From: Rhodanobacter denitrificans
GTDB taxonomy: Bacteria > Pseudomonadota > Gammaproteobacteria > Xanthomonadales > Rhodanobacteraceae
DNA length: 64,000 nucleotides
NCBI GenBank assembly: GCA_017848855.1
Contig: JAFIHF010000032.1
Coordinates: 124,001-188,000 of the forward strand
Reading direction: 5' to 3'
A program made the position numbers and the translations under genes. Every line of letters begins with the position of its first letter. The stretch's first letter is position 1. A model generated the notes under the pieces. That model was not told where the DNA came from, ran no database searches, and saw only the letters and a list, made by a program, of their open reading frames with translations. Of the stretch, positions 5,883 to 16,373 are shown one piece after another.

Positions 5883-7499
5883 CTAGATACCCCGATTCGT
5901 GACCGGCGATTCGATGTTGCTGCGCAGCAATACGCGCAGGTGCACGCCGCGCAGCACCGGGCGCAGCCGGAACAGTCCGCCCAGCGAGGTGACCCGGTCG
6001 CGCATGCCCTGCAGGCCACGGCCGCCGCGCGGCAGGCGCTCGGGCAGGCCGATGCCGTTGTCGCGCAGGTCGAGCAGGGCCAGCGCCGTGCCATGGCGTT
6101 CGCCGATGCGCAGGCGCAGGCGGAATTCGCTGGCCTGGGCGTGCTTGACGGTGTTGGTGGCGCTTTCCTGCGTCAGCCGGTAGATGGTGGTGCGGGTGTC
6201 GTCGTCGAGCAGGCGCGGGTCGCCGCGCAGCTCGGTGTGGTAGCTGATGCCCGCGGCGTTCAGCAGGTCGCGGATCGGGCCCTCGTCCAGCGCGCGCAGC
6301 AGGCCGAATTCGTCCAGCACGGCGGGGCGCAGATCGTCCAGCAGCCGGTGCAGGGCGCGGCGCATGTGGGCGAGGATGCCGTTGATCGAGCTGCCGATGT
6401 CCTCCAGCCCGGCCTGCTGCAGGCGCGCCTGCGCCAGCTTCACGTGGGTCTGGATCGCGGTGATGTTCTGGCCCAGCTCGTCGTGCAGCTCGGCGGCGAG
6501 GTGGCGGCGCTGGTTCTCGTCGGCCTGCAGGTTGCCGCGGGCGGCGGCGCGCAGCTGCCGCGCCAGCTGGTCCAGCCGCCGGTTGACCGCGGCCAGGTGG
6601 GTGTTCTGCTCGGCCACCCGCAGCTTGCTGCGGCGCAGGGCGTCGGTGGCCGAGCCGAGCATCAGCGTGCCGGTGCCGGCCACGGCCAGGAACAGGTAGC
6701 CGGCCGCCGAGGGCTCGCGGCCCAGCCGCAGGTCCAGCACCGTCATGCCGAGGCAGGAGACGATCATCGCCAGGCTGGCGCCGCGCCAGCCGTGGCGGAA
6801 GGCGAAGAACAGCACCGGCGCCAGCGACAGCGCGCGGGCGAACTGCGGCTGCGCGGTGGCCCGCTCGGACAGCAGCAACAGGATCGCCATCGCCGGCAGC
6901 ATCACCTGCAGGCCGTCCAGCAGCAGGCCGGCCAGGGCGCGGCGATCGGGCGGCGCGCGCAGCAGCAACACCATCACCGGCACCACCAGCAGCACGCCGA
7001 GGTAGCCGCCCAGCAGTTCGTCGCCGAGCATGCGGATCAGCGCGTCATGCGCCGCGGCGGTGTGGATCACGGTGAGCAGGCCCGCATCCGCCGCGCTGGT
7101 GGAGAGCACCACCAGGATCGCGGCCAGCAGCAGGCGGGCGGTTTCCTGCGGGTTGTACAGGTTGGCGCCCGCATGGGGATTGAGCCGGCGCAGCAACCAC
7201 AGGCCGGCCGCGGTCACCAGCGGTTCGGGCAGCTCGCCGAGGAAGTAGCCGCGCCAGCCCATCGGCAGTCCGTCGTGCAGGCTCATGCCGGCGGAGGCGA
7301 GCAGTTCCGCCCCGATCAGCCAGCCCCAGCTGCGCATGGGCAGCAACAGCAGCGCGCCGAAGCGCAGGCCGTAGGGCAGCATCCAGTACGGCTGCGCGCT
7401 GGGCCACAGCAGCAGCCACAGCAGCAGGTAGAGCGCGCCGAGCAGCGGGCCGGAACGCAGTGGGCGAAACGATTTCGAGCGCATCCGCGGATGGTACAT
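5883..7499 (-). CDS. MASE1-type membrane sensor histidine kinase (NarL/UhpB class)
   Basis: About 538 residues. The N-terminal half is a multi-helix MASE1-like sensor (hydrophobic segments from LLGALYLLLWLLLWPSAQ through LLVVPVMVLLLRAP and VMLPAMAILLLLSE, to about residue 270). A coiled linker leads to a HisKA_3 dimerisation domain, RRHLAAELHDELGQNITAI, with phospho-acceptor His339. The HATPase_c domain follows: N box RLTQESATNTVKHAQAS, G box RDNGIGLPERLPRGGRGLQG. It should phosphorylate the divergent NarL-type regulator 65 bp away. Two starts are possible, ATG 7499 (MYHPRMRSK) and ATG 7484 (MRSKSF); neither has a strong ribosome-binding site. The ligand is unknown; UhpB-type MASE1 proteins sense small metabolites or partner proteins. 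Confidence 0.88.
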   Translation of the reverse strand: MYHPRMRSKSFRPLRSGPLLGALYLLLWLLLWPSAQPYWMLPYGLRFGALLLLPMRSWGWLIGAELLASAGMSLHDGLPMGWRGYFLGELPEPLVTAAGLWLLRRLNPHAGANLYNPQETARLLLAAILVVLSTSAADAGLLTVIHTAAAHDALIRMLGDELLGGYLGVLLVVPVMVLLLRAPPDRRALAGLLLDGLQVMLPAMAILLLLSERATAQPQFARALSLAPVLFFAFRHGWRGASLAMIVSCLGMTVLDLRLGREPSAAGYLFLAVAGTGTLMLGSATDALRRSKLRVAEQNTHLAAVNRRLDQLARQLRAAARGNLQADENQRRHLAAELHDELGQNITAIQTHVKLAQARLQQAGLEDIGSSINGILAHMRRALHRLLDDLRPAVLDEFGLLRALDEGPIRDLLNAAGISYHTELRGDPRLLDDDTRTTIYRLTQESATNTVKHAQASEFRLRLRIGERHGTALALLDLRDNGIGLPERLPRGGRGLQGMRDRVTSLGGLFRLRPVLRGVHLRVLLRSNIESPVTNRGI

Positions 7500-7563
7500 G
7501 CGCGCCCCGGGGGCGTCCGCCGCCGATGCGCACGCCGGCCGCGGCACTGTGTACAGTAAGCGC

Positions 7564-8199
7564 ATGTACAGCATCGTCCTGGTCGATGACCACGCCATCG
7601 TGCGCGAAGGCTTCAAGCGGCTGATCGGGCTGGAGCCCGACTTCAGGGTGGTGGGCGAGTGCCGCAGCGCCGACGACGCGGTGGAGGCGGTGGGCCAGCA
7701 CCGCCCCGACCTGGTGGCGCTGGACCTGTCCCTGCCCGACGGCAGCGGCCTGCCGCTGATCGAGCATCTGCGCAGCGTGGCGCCGGACACGCGCATCGTG
7801 GTGCTGAGCATGCACGACGGCGAGCCCTACGTGTCCGAGGCGCTGCGCCGCGGCGCCAGCGGCTACGTGACCAAGGGCGTGGCGCCGGAGGAACTGGTGG
7901 CCGGGCTGCGCGCGGTGATGCAGAACGAGCAGTTCCTGAGTTCCGACCTGCGCCAGCGCCGCGCGGAGCAGCCCGAATCCGCGCTCGATCCGCTGCACCG
8001 GCTCACCGCGCGCGAGCACGAGGTGTTCCTGCTCCTGGCCTGCGGCCGCACGCCCAAGCAGGTGGCGGCCGAGCTCGGCATCGGCCAGAAGACCGTCTAC
8101 ATCCACCGCGCCAGCGTGATGGGCAAGCTCAACGCGGGTTCGGAACTGGAGCTGTACCGCATGGCCAGCGAACGCGGGCTGCTACCGGCGAGCGGCTGA
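7564..8199 (+). CDS. NarL/UhpA-family response regulator
   Basis: 211-residue two-component regulator. The receiver domain (residues 1-120) has the acidic pair LVDDH (Asp8, Asp9), phospho-acceptor Asp54 in LVALDLSLPDG, and the switch lysine in SGYVTKGVAPEEL. A LuxR-type HTH occupies about residues 143-205: LTAREHEVFLLLACGRTPKQ then KTVYIHRASVMGKLNAGS. In most LuxR HTHs the recognition helix reads KTV-x2-H-x3-I..KL, which fits. ATG 7564 matches the family N-terminus (MYSIVLVDDH) and follows AGTAAG. It is divergent from the MASE1 kinase, its likely partner. Confidence 0.93.
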   Translation: MYSIVLVDDHAIVREGFKRLIGLEPDFRVVGECRSADDAVEAVGQHRPDLVALDLSLPDGSGLPLIEHLRSVAPDTRIVVLSMHDGEPYVSEALRRGASGYVTKGVAPEELVAGLRAVMQNEQFLSSDLRQRRAEQPESALDPLHRLTAREHEVFLLLACGRTPKQVAAELGIGQKTVYIHRASVMGKLNAGSELELYRMASERGLLPASG

Positions 8200-8209
8200 T
8201 CTTCGCGGG

Positions 8210-9880
8210 CTAGGCCTGCGCCCGTTCCAGCATCTGCTTCGCGTGGGCGCGCGTTTCGCGGGTGATCTCCACGCCGCCCAGCATGCGCGCCAGCTCGTCG
8301 CGGCGGCCCTCGGCATTCAAGGCCTGGATCCGGGTGCGGGTGTGGCCGCCGTCGCTGTGCTTGCTCACGTACAGGTGCGCGTGGCCCTGCGCGGCGACCT
8401 GGGGCAGGTGGGTGACGCACAGCACCTGGCGCTGGCCGCCGAGCGCGCGCAGCTTCTGGCCCACCACTTCGGCCACCGCGCCGCCGATGCCGCTGTCCAC
8501 CTCATCGAACACCATCGTGCCCACGCTGTCCTTGCCCAGCGTGGCGACCTCGATCGCCAAGCTGATGCGCGCCAGTTCGCCACCGGAGGCTACCTTGCGC
8601 AGCGCGCGTGGCGGCTGGCCGGGGTTGGCGCTGACCAGCAGCTCGCAGCGTTCGCGGCCCTGCGGATCGGGGTCCTCGCCTTCGGCTGGTTCCAGCTCGA
8701 CCTTGAGCACGCCGCCGGCCATGCCCAGTTCCGCCATCAGCGCGCTGACTTCCTTGCCCAGCTTGTCCGCGGCCTTGCGGCGCGACTTGCCCAACTGGTC
8801 GGCGGCCTGCGCGTAGTCGGCGCGCGCGCGTTCGCGCTGGGCGGCGAGTTGTTCCAGCGCCTCGCCGGCGCCTTCCAGCTCGGCCAGTTCGGTGCGCAGC
8901 GCGGCGGCCTGGTCGTGCAGTTCGGCGACTGGCAGGCGATGGCGGCGGCCCAGCTCGTGCAGGTGGGCGAGGTGGGCGTCGACTTCGGCGAAACGCTCGG
9001 GGTCGAGGTCCACGTCCTGCGCGTAGCGGCCCAGCGTGTCGGCTGCCTCGCCGAGCTGGATCGCGGCGTTGTCCAGCAGCTCCAGCGCGGGGTTCAGCGC
9101 CTCGTCCAGCGTCGCCAGCTTGCCCAGTTCGGCGTGCGCGCGGCCCAGCGCGCGGCGCAGCGCGAATTCGCTGTCGCCGTCGAGCAGCTCGACCACCCCG
9201 GCGGCGCCTTCGGCGAGCCGGCCGGCGTTGGCGAGGCGCTTGTGGCTGGCTTCCAGTTCGGCCAATTCGGCCGGCGGCAGCGTCCAGCGTTCGAGTTCCT
9301 CCAGCTCGTGGCGCAGCAGTTCCAGCCGCTGCTCGCGATCCTCGCCGCCGCTGAGGCGACGGATGCGCGCGCCCAGCTCGCGCCATTGCGTGGCCAGCTC
9401 GCGCACCTGCGTGGCCAGCGCTTCGTGGCCGGCATGGGCGTCGAGCAGGGCGAGCTGGTGGGCGCGCGAGAGCAGGGCCTGGTGCTCGTGCTGGCCGTGG
9501 ATTTCCACCAGCAGGGTGGCCAGCTCGGCGAGCTGGCCGGCGCTGGCGGGGCGGCCGTTGATCCAGGCGCGCGAGCTGCCCTCGGCGCGGATCACCCGGC
9601 GCAGCTGGCAGGCGGTGCCGTCGTCCAGTTCCTCCTGCGCCAGCCAGGCGCGGGCCTCGGGCAGGGCGGCGAGGTCGAACTCGGCGGACAGCTCCGCGCG
9701 GTCGCTGCCCGCGCGCACCATGCCGCTGTCGGCGCGCGCGCCAGCGAGCAGCAGCAGCGCGTCGACCAACAGCGACTTGCCGGCGCCGGTTTCGCCGCTG
9801 ACCACGGTGAGGCCGGCGCCGAAATCGACTTCGGCATGTTCGACGACGGCGAATTGGCGGACGTGGAGCGAGGTGAGCAT
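8210..9880 (-). CDS. recN: DNA repair ATPase RecN
   Basis: 556-residue SMC-like protein acting in double-strand-break repair. The N-terminal half-ATPase starts MLTSLHVRQFAVVEHAEVDF and holds Walker A GETGAGKSLLVDALL near residues 30-44. A long charged coiled-coil arm runs from about residue 160 to 380. The C-terminal half has the signature LRKVASGGELARISLAIEV and Walker B GTMVFDEVDSGIGG. Length is typical. It is divergent from hrcA; a perfect 30-bp palindrome and a heat-shock-like promoter lie between them. No SOS box was recognised upstream. Confidence 0.96.
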   Translation of the reverse strand: MLTSLHVRQFAVVEHAEVDFGAGLTVVSGETGAGKSLLVDALLLLAGARADSGMVRAGSDRAELSAEFDLAALPEARAWLAQEELDDGTACQLRRVIRAEGSSRAWINGRPASAGQLAELATLLVEIHGQHEHQALLSRAHQLALLDAHAGHEALATQVRELATQWRELGARIRRLSGGEDREQRLELLRHELEELERWTLPPAELAELEASHKRLANAGRLAEGAAGVVELLDGDSEFALRRALGRAHAELGKLATLDEALNPALELLDNAAIQLGEAADTLGRYAQDVDLDPERFAEVDAHLAHLHELGRRHRLPVAELHDQAAALRTELAELEGAGEALEQLAAQRERARADYAQAADQLGKSRRKAADKLGKEVSALMAELGMAGGVLKVELEPAEGEDPDPQGRERCELLVSANPGQPPRALRKVASGGELARISLAIEVATLGKDSVGTMVFDEVDSGIGGAVAEVVGQKLRALGGQRQVLCVTHLPQVAAQGHAHLYVSKHSDGGHTRTRIQALNAEGRRDELARMLGGVEITRETRAHAKQMLERAQA

Positions 9881-9912
9881 GGCGGGCTGGCGGCAGTCCG
9901 GATGGGGCGGGT

Positions 9913-9942
9913 GATTGTAGCGGCAGGCCTGCCGCTACAATC
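9913..9942. repeat. Perfect 30-bp palindrome between recN and hrcA
   Basis: Each half is 15 bases (left half GATTGTAGCGGCAGG), with no spacer. It sits 33 bp upstream of the recN start and 70 bp upstream of hrcA. Core letters TGTAG.GGC recall the TGTAGGAGCGGC repeats at 49244-49285, so it may be a contracted member of that family. It is also a possible operator for both divergent genes. It does not resemble the CIRCE element. Confidence 0.7.
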
Positions 9943-9952
9943 GACGGGTCGG

Positions 9953-9981
9953 CTTGCATGGCGGGCCGGCAGACCCTATCT
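9953..9981 (+). promoter_or_regulatory. Sigma-32-like heat-shock promoter of hrcA
   Basis: CTTGCAT (9953-9959), 14-bp spacer, CCCTATCT (9974-9981). The RpoH consensus is CTTGAAA - N11-16 - CCCCATnT, so each half differs by one or two bases. The distance to the hrcA ATG (10012) is about 30 bp. Confidence 0.6.
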
Positions 9982-10011
9982 CCTTGTCGTCTCATCCGCT
10001 GCTACAGACGC

Positions 10012-11073
10012 ATGTCCCTACGCCAAGACCACGAACTCGATGCGCGCACGCGGCGCCTGCTGCGCAGCCTGATCGCGCAGTACCTGGTCGACGGCGAGCC
10101 GGTGGGTTCGCGCACGCTGTCGCGCTCGTCGGGGCTGGACGTGAGCCCGGCCACGATCCGCAACATCATGGCCGACCTGGAAGAGGCCGGCCTGGTCGCC
10201 TCGCCGCACACCTCGGCGGGGCGCATCCCCACGCCGCGCGGGCTGCGCCTGTTCGTGGACAGCCTGATCGAGCTGCAGCCGCTGCCGCACGAGGAAATGG
10301 TCCGCCTGCAGCGCGAGCTGCCGCCGGGGCAGGCGACCACGCGCGACCTGCTCGGCAACGCCTCGGCCCTGCTCTCGGCGATGACCCATTTCGCCGGCGT
10401 GGTGACGGTGCCGCGGCAGGCGGATTTCCCGCTGCGCCACATCGATTTCGTGCCGCTGCCCGACGCGCGCGTGCTGGTGATCCTGGTGTTCTCCGACAAC
10501 CAGGTGCAGAACCGCGTGGTGCAGCTGAGCAAGCCGCTGGACGGCCGCGAGCTGGAGCAGGCGGCGAACTACATCAACACGCACTTCGCCGGCCTGCGCG
10601 TGGACGACATCCGCGCCCACCTGCTGGCCGAGCTGCGTGCCGCGGGCAGCGAGCTGAACCGGCTGGTGGCGAACGCCACCGAGCTGGCCACCGCCTCGTT
10701 CGCGCCGCAGGGCGGCGGCGAGGACGTGCTGGTCAGCGGCCAGACCAACCTGATGGGCTACGCCGAGCTGGCCGACCTGGCGCGCCTGCGCGAGCTGTTC
10801 GAGGCGTTCCAGCAGAAGAACGAGCTGTTGCAGCTGATGGAAGTGTGTGCACGGGCGCCCGGCGTGCGCCTGTTCATCGGCGAGGAATCGGGCTTCGCGG
10901 CGCTGGACGGCTGCAGCGTGGTCACCGCCAGTTACGGCGTGCAGGGGCGCGTGCTGGGCGCGGTGGGCGTGATCGGCCCCACGCGGATGGCCTACGAGCG
11001 GGTGATCCCGGTGGTGCAGGCCACCGCCGGCCTGCTCAGCGACGCCTTGAATCGCGTGGCGACGGCCTCATAG
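10012..11073 (+). CDS. hrcA: Heat-inducible transcription repressor HrcA
   Basis: 353-residue repressor that binds CIRCE operators of groE and dnaK operons and is kept active by GroEL. The N-terminal winged helix is visible in QYLVDGEPVGSRTLSRSSGL and VSPATIRNIMADLEEAGLV (about residues 22-60), followed by SPHTSAGRIPTPRGLRLFVD, a strong HrcA signature. The effector part ends VIGPTRMAYERVIPVVQATA. ATG 10012 (MSLRQDHELDARTRRLL) is preferred over the upstream start 9958. It heads the heat-shock operon; no CIRCE (TTAGCACTC-N9-GAGTGCTAA) was found upstream of it, grpE or dnaK, so direct autoregulation is not evident here. Confidence 0.96.
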   Translation: MSLRQDHELDARTRRLLRSLIAQYLVDGEPVGSRTLSRSSGLDVSPATIRNIMADLEEAGLVASPHTSAGRIPTPRGLRLFVDSLIELQPLPHEEMVRLQRELPPGQATTRDLLGNASALLSAMTHFAGVVTVPRQADFPLRHIDFVPLPDARVLVILVFSDNQVQNRVVQLSKPLDGRELEQAANYINTHFAGLRVDDIRAHLLAELRAAGSELNRLVANATELATASFAPQGGGEDVLVSGQTNLMGYAELADLARLRELFEAFQQKNELLQLMEVCARAPGVRLFIGEESGFAALDGCSVVTASYGVQGRVLGAVGVIGPTRMAYERVIPVVQATAGLLSDALNRVATAS

Positions 11074-11155
11074 AGGCCACGGGAGGCGGGGACACCCGCA
11101 AGTATTGGAGCGGTCGGCCACACAGGCCGGCCATGGACGAGGTTTGGAGTCATTC

Positions 11156-11686
11156 ATGCAGAACAACGATCCGCACGCGTCGCCGGTGCCTGACGTCGAC
11201 GCCGCCGCCGAGGCTGCCAACGCCGACCTGGAGGCGCTCAAGGCCCGCGTGGCCGAGCTGGAGGCCAGCAACACCGAGCTGCGCGAGACCGTGCTGCGCG
11301 AGAAGGCCGAGATCGAGAACCAGCGCCGCCGCCTGCACCGCGACCTGGAGCAGGCCCGCCGCTTTGCCAACGAGAAGCTGCTGAACGAGCTGCTGCCGGT
11401 ATTCGACGGGCTGGAGAGCGGGCTGGCGGTGGAGACCGCCGACGTGGCGGCGATGCGCGAGGGCCTGGGCCTCACCCTGAAGTCGCTGCTCAAGGTGGGC
11501 GAGAACCACGGCCTGGCGCAGGTCGACCCCGTGGGCCAGCCGCTGGATCCGGAGCGTCACCACGCGGTGAGCATGGTCGAGGCGCCCGGCGCGGCGGCCG
11601 GCACCGTGGTCAGCGTGCTGCAGAAGGGCTACGTGCTGAACGACCGCCTGCTGCGCCCGGCGCTGGTCGCCGTGGCGAAGGACTGA
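11156..11686 (+). CDS. grpE: Nucleotide exchange factor GrpE
   Basis: 176-residue cochaperone that releases ADP from DnaK. An acidic, alanine-rich N-terminus leads into a long coiled-coil helix (LEALKARVAELEASNTELRE, IENQRRRLHRDLEQARRFA) and then the four-helix/beta-wing domain with LLNELLPVFDGLESGL and HHAVSMVEAPGAAAGTVVSV, ending in VLQKGYVLNDRLLRPALVAV. ATG 11156 follows TTTGGAGT; the upstream start at 11105 lacks similarity. It lies 82 bp after hrcA and 123 bp before dnaK. Confidence 0.95.
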   Translation: MQNNDPHASPVPDVDAAAEAANADLEALKARVAELEASNTELRETVLREKAEIENQRRRLHRDLEQARRFANEKLLNELLPVFDGLESGLAVETADVAAMREGLGLTLKSLLKVGENHGLAQVDPVGQPLDPERHHAVSMVEAPGAAAGTVVSVLQKGYVLNDRLLRPALVAVAKD

Positions 11687-11728
11687 GCCGCGCGGCGCTG
11701 AACGCGACACATCCGGAGCCCCGTCGGC

Positions 11729-11756
11729 ATTGATTCGCCGCACGCGGGCCCCATCT
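11729..11756 (+). promoter_or_regulatory. Sigma-32-like promoter upstream of dnaK
   Basis: ATTGATT (11729-11735), 13-bp spacer, CCCCATCT (11749-11756). The -10 box is a full match to the RpoH consensus CCCCATnT, the -35 box is weaker. It lies about 54 bp before dnaK ATG, giving dnaK its own heat-shock start in addition to read-through from hrcA-grpE. Confidence 0.65.
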
Positions 11757-11809
11757 GGAAAACCATTGCGCGGTCGTGGGGCCGCATACGAGATTCGGGA
11801 GCACTACAC

Positions 11810-13729
<1,920 letters not shown>

Positions 13730-13745
13730 GGTTGTATCGACCCGG

Positions 13746-13780
13746 AACGAGCGCCGCGCAAGCGGCGCTCGTTTTCCTGT
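13746..13780 (+). terminator. Rho-independent terminator after dnaK
   Basis: AACGAGCGCCG (13746-13756), six-base loop, CGGCGCTCGTT (13763-13773), then TTCCTGTTT. It sits between dnaK and the TMEM175 gene and would reduce, but perhaps not abolish, read-through into dnaJ. Confidence 0.8.
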
Positions 13781-13795
13781 TTATGGGGGAAGTGT

Positions 13796-14383
13796 ATGGA
13801 CAAGGGACGGTTGGAAGCGTTCAGCGACGGCGTGCTGGCGATCATCATCACCATCATGGTGCTGGAGCTGAAGGTGCCGCACGGCGCAAGCTGGAGCGTG
13901 CTGGCCGCGCAGTGGCCGGCGCTGCTCAGCTACGTGCTCAGCTTCGTCTACGTGGGCATCTACTGGAACAACCACCATCACTTCCTGCATGCGGCGGCGA
14001 AGGTCAACGGCGCCTCGTTGTGGGCGAACCTGCACCTGCTGTTCTGGCTGTCGCTGATGCCGGTGGCCACCGGCTGGATGGGCGAGAACGAGTTCGCGGC
14101 GCTGCCGGTGGCGGTGTACGGCGCGGTGCTGCTGATGTGCGCGCTGGCCTGGCAGCCGTTCCAGCGCAGCCTGATCACGGCCAACGGCGGCAGGGATTCC
14201 CTGCTGGCGCAGGCGGTGGGTGCGGACTGGAAAGGCTGGTTCGCCGTCGCCATGTATCTGGGTGGCATCCTGCTGGCGTTCGTGGCGCCGTGGGTGTCCT
14301 GTCTTTTCTACGCCACGGTGGCAGCGATCTGGTTCATCCCTGATCGGCGCATCGAATCGCGGATCAAGCATGAGCAAGCGTGA
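13796..14383 (+). CDS. TMEM175-family (DUF1211) potassium channel-like membrane protein
   Basis: 195 residues with about six hydrophobic segments. The N-terminal signature [21 protein letters not shown] contains the FSDG motif that forms the pore-lining part of TMEM175 channels; [20 protein letters not shown] follows as the second and third helix pair, typical of the bacterial proteins. Bacterial members act as tetrameric K+-permeable channels, from family knowledge. It lies between dnaK and dnaJ, an unusual place, and its last 14 bases overlap the dnaJ start, so dnaJ translation may be coupled to it. Its stop lies 13 bp past the dnaJ ATG. Base use is not obviously foreign. Confidence 0.88.
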   Translation: MDKGRLEAFSDGVLAIIITIMVLELKVPHGASWSVLAAQWPALLSYVLSFVYVGIYWNNHHHFLHAAAKVNGASLWANLHLLFWLSLMPVATGWMGENEFAALPVAVYGAVLLMCALAWQPFQRSLITANGGRDSLLAQAVGADWKGWFAVAMYLGGILLAFVAPWVSCLFYATVAAIWFIPDRRIESRIKHEQA

Positions 14384-15491
14384 TTACTACGAAGTCCTGG
14401 GTGTCGAACGCACGGTCACCGAGGCCGAACTGAAGAAGTCCTTCCGCCGGCTGGCGATGAAGTACCACCCGGACCGCTGTCCGGACGATCCCCACGCGCA
14501 GGAGAAGTTCAAGGAGGCCAAGGAGGCCTACGAGGTGCTCGCCGACGCGCAGAAGCGCGCGCTGTACGACCAGTACGGCCACGCCGCCTTCGAGGGCGGC
14601 ATGGGCGGTCGCGGTGGCGGCGGCTTCGGCGACATGGGCGATATCTTCGGCGACATCTTCGGCGACATCTTCGGCGGTGGCGGCCGTCGCCAGCCGCGCC
14701 GCGGCGCCGACCTGCGCTACATCATGGAGCTCGATCTGGAAGAGGCCGTGTTCGGCATCGAGAAGAAGATCGAGATTCCCACCCAGGTCAACTGCCACCA
14801 CTGCAACGGCTCGGGCTCGGCCGACGGCAAGACCGTGCAGTGCAAGACCTGCCACGGCCACGGCCGCGTGCGCATGCAGAACGGCATCTTCTCGATCCAG
14901 CAGGCCTGCCCGCACTGCGGCGGCAGTGGCCAGACGATCGAGAAGCCGTGCAAGCACTGCCACGGCGAAGGCCGGCTGGAAGAAACCCGCACGCTGTCGG
15001 TGAAGATCCCCGCCGGCGTGGACAACGGCGACCGCATCCGCCTCACCGGCCAGGGCGAGGCCGGCCCCGCCGGCGCGCCCGCCGGCGACCTGTACGTGGA
15101 AGTGCACGTGCGCGAGCACAAGATCTTCCAGCGCGACGGCAGCGACCTGTACTGCGAAGTGCCGATCCGCTTCTCGCAGGCCGCGCTGGGCGCGGAGCTG
15201 CCGGTGCCCACGCTGGAAGGCGAGGTGCCGATCAGCATTCCGCCGGAAACCCAGACCGGGCAGACCTTCCGCCTGCGCGGGCGCGGCGTGAAGTCGGTGC
15301 GCAGCGGCCGCGCCGGCGACCTGATCTGCCGCGTGGTGGTGGAAACCCCGGTGCGCCTCACCAGGCAGCAGCGCGAACTGCTGGAGCAGCTCGAAGCCAG
15401 CTTCAACGACGGCAAGGCCGAGGAGCACATGCCGCGCGCGAAGAACTGGGTGGACGGCGTGAAGCAATTCTGGTCGCGGGTGACTTCCTGA
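14370..15491 (+). CDS. dnaJ: Chaperone DnaJ (Hsp40)
   Basis: 373-residue type I J-protein that delivers substrates to DnaK and stimulates its ATPase. J domain residues 1-70 ([20 protein letters not shown]) with the HPD motif in [10 protein letters not shown]. The Gly/Phe region contains a GDIFG unit repeated three times. Four zinc-binding repeats follow: [32 protein letters not shown]. The C-terminal domains carry [23 protein letters not shown] 14370 fits the family start; it overlaps the TMEM175 gene by 14 bp. dapB follows after 46 bp. Confidence 0.97.
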   Translation: MSKRDYYEVLGVERTVTEAELKKSFRRLAMKYHPDRCPDDPHAQEKFKEAKEAYEVLADAQKRALYDQYGHAAFEGGMGGRGGGGFGDMGDIFGDIFGDIFGGGGRRQPRRGADLRYIMELDLEEAVFGIEKKIEIPTQVNCHHCNGSGSADGKTVQCKTCHGHGRVRMQNGIFSIQQACPHCGGSGQTIEKPCKHCHGEGRLEETRTLSVKIPAGVDNGDRIRLTGQGEAGPAGAPAGDLYVEVHVREHKIFQRDGSDLYCEVPIRFSQAALGAELPVPTLEGEVPISIPPETQTGQTFRLRGRGVKSVRSGRAGDLICRVVVETPVRLTRQQRELLEQLEASFNDGKAEEHMPRAKNWVDGVKQFWSRVTS

Positions 15492-15537
15492 CTCTGCTAA
15501 TTTGGGCGTCCATTTGCCGCACGACGGATTGCCTGCC

Positions 15538-16335
15538 ATGACCTCCGCACCGCTACGCCTCGCCATCAACGGCGCCTCCGGCCGCATGGGGCAGGCCCTG
15601 CTGTCGCTCTTGCGCATGGACGGCCGCTTCGAGCTGGCGCATGCGGTGGTGTCGCCCGGCTCGCGGCACGACGGCGAGCCGGTGTGGCTGGGGCAGGCCT
15701 TGTGCCATGCGCACGACTGGTCGAAGGCGCCCGCGCTCGACGTGGTGATCGACTTCAGCGGCCCGGCCGGCCTGGCCGCGGCGCTGGAGCACTGCCTTGC
15801 GCACGGCACCCCGCTGGTGACCGGCACCACCGGCCTCGATGCGGCGCTGCAGGCGCGGCTGGACGCGGCCGGCGCGCGCATCGCGCTGCTGCGCGCGGCG
15901 AACTTCAGCCTCGGCGTGGCGCTGCTCACGCGCCTGCTGCGCGAGGCCGCCGCCGCGCTGCCGGACTGGGACCTGGAGATCGTCGAGGCCCACCACGGCC
16001 GCAAGCAGGACGCGCCCTCGGGCACCGCGCTGGCGCTGGGCCAGGCTGCCGCCGCGGCGCGCGACACCACGCTGGACGCTACCGCGGTCTACAGTCGCGA
16101 AGGCCGCACCGGCGAGCGCGTGCCCGGCAGCATCGGTTTCGCGGTGGTGCGCGGCGGCGACATCGTGGGCGAGCACCAGGCCCTGCTGATCGGGCCGGGC
16201 GAGCGGGTGGAGCTGGGTCATCGCGCCACCGACCGCGCGATCTTCGCGCGCGGCGCGCTGCAGGCCGCACACTGGCTGGTCGGCCGCGCGGCCGGGCACT
16301 GGCAGATGGAAGACGTGATCGCCGCGCAGGCTTGA
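15538..16335 (+). CDS. dapB: 4-hydroxy-tetrahydrodipicolinate reductase DapB
   Basis: 265-residue NAD(P)H-dependent reductase of the lysine/diaminopimelate pathway. The nucleotide-binding motif is INGASGRMGQALLSL near residues 9-23, and the catalytic signature is EIVEAHHGRKQDAPSGTAL near residues 146-164 (HH and the downstream Lys). VDVVIDFSG-like DVVIDFSGPAGLAAAL and VTGTTGLDAALQARL are further family marks. Length matches E. coli DapB. It follows dnaJ closely, a known order in Xanthomonadales. Confidence 0.96.
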   Translation: MTSAPLRLAINGASGRMGQALLSLLRMDGRFELAHAVVSPGSRHDGEPVWLGQALCHAHDWSKAPALDVVIDFSGPAGLAAALEHCLAHGTPLVTGTTGLDAALQARLDAAGARIALLRAANFSLGVALLTRLLREAAAALPDWDLEIVEAHHGRKQDAPSGTALALGQAAAAARDTTLDATAVYSREGRTGERVPGSIGFAVVRGGDIVGEHQALLIGPGERVELGHRATDRAIFARGALQAAHWLVGRAAGHWQMEDVIAAQA

Positions 16336-16373
16336 GCCCGCGCCGGCTTGCCACGCCCGGCCCCGTGCATCCC

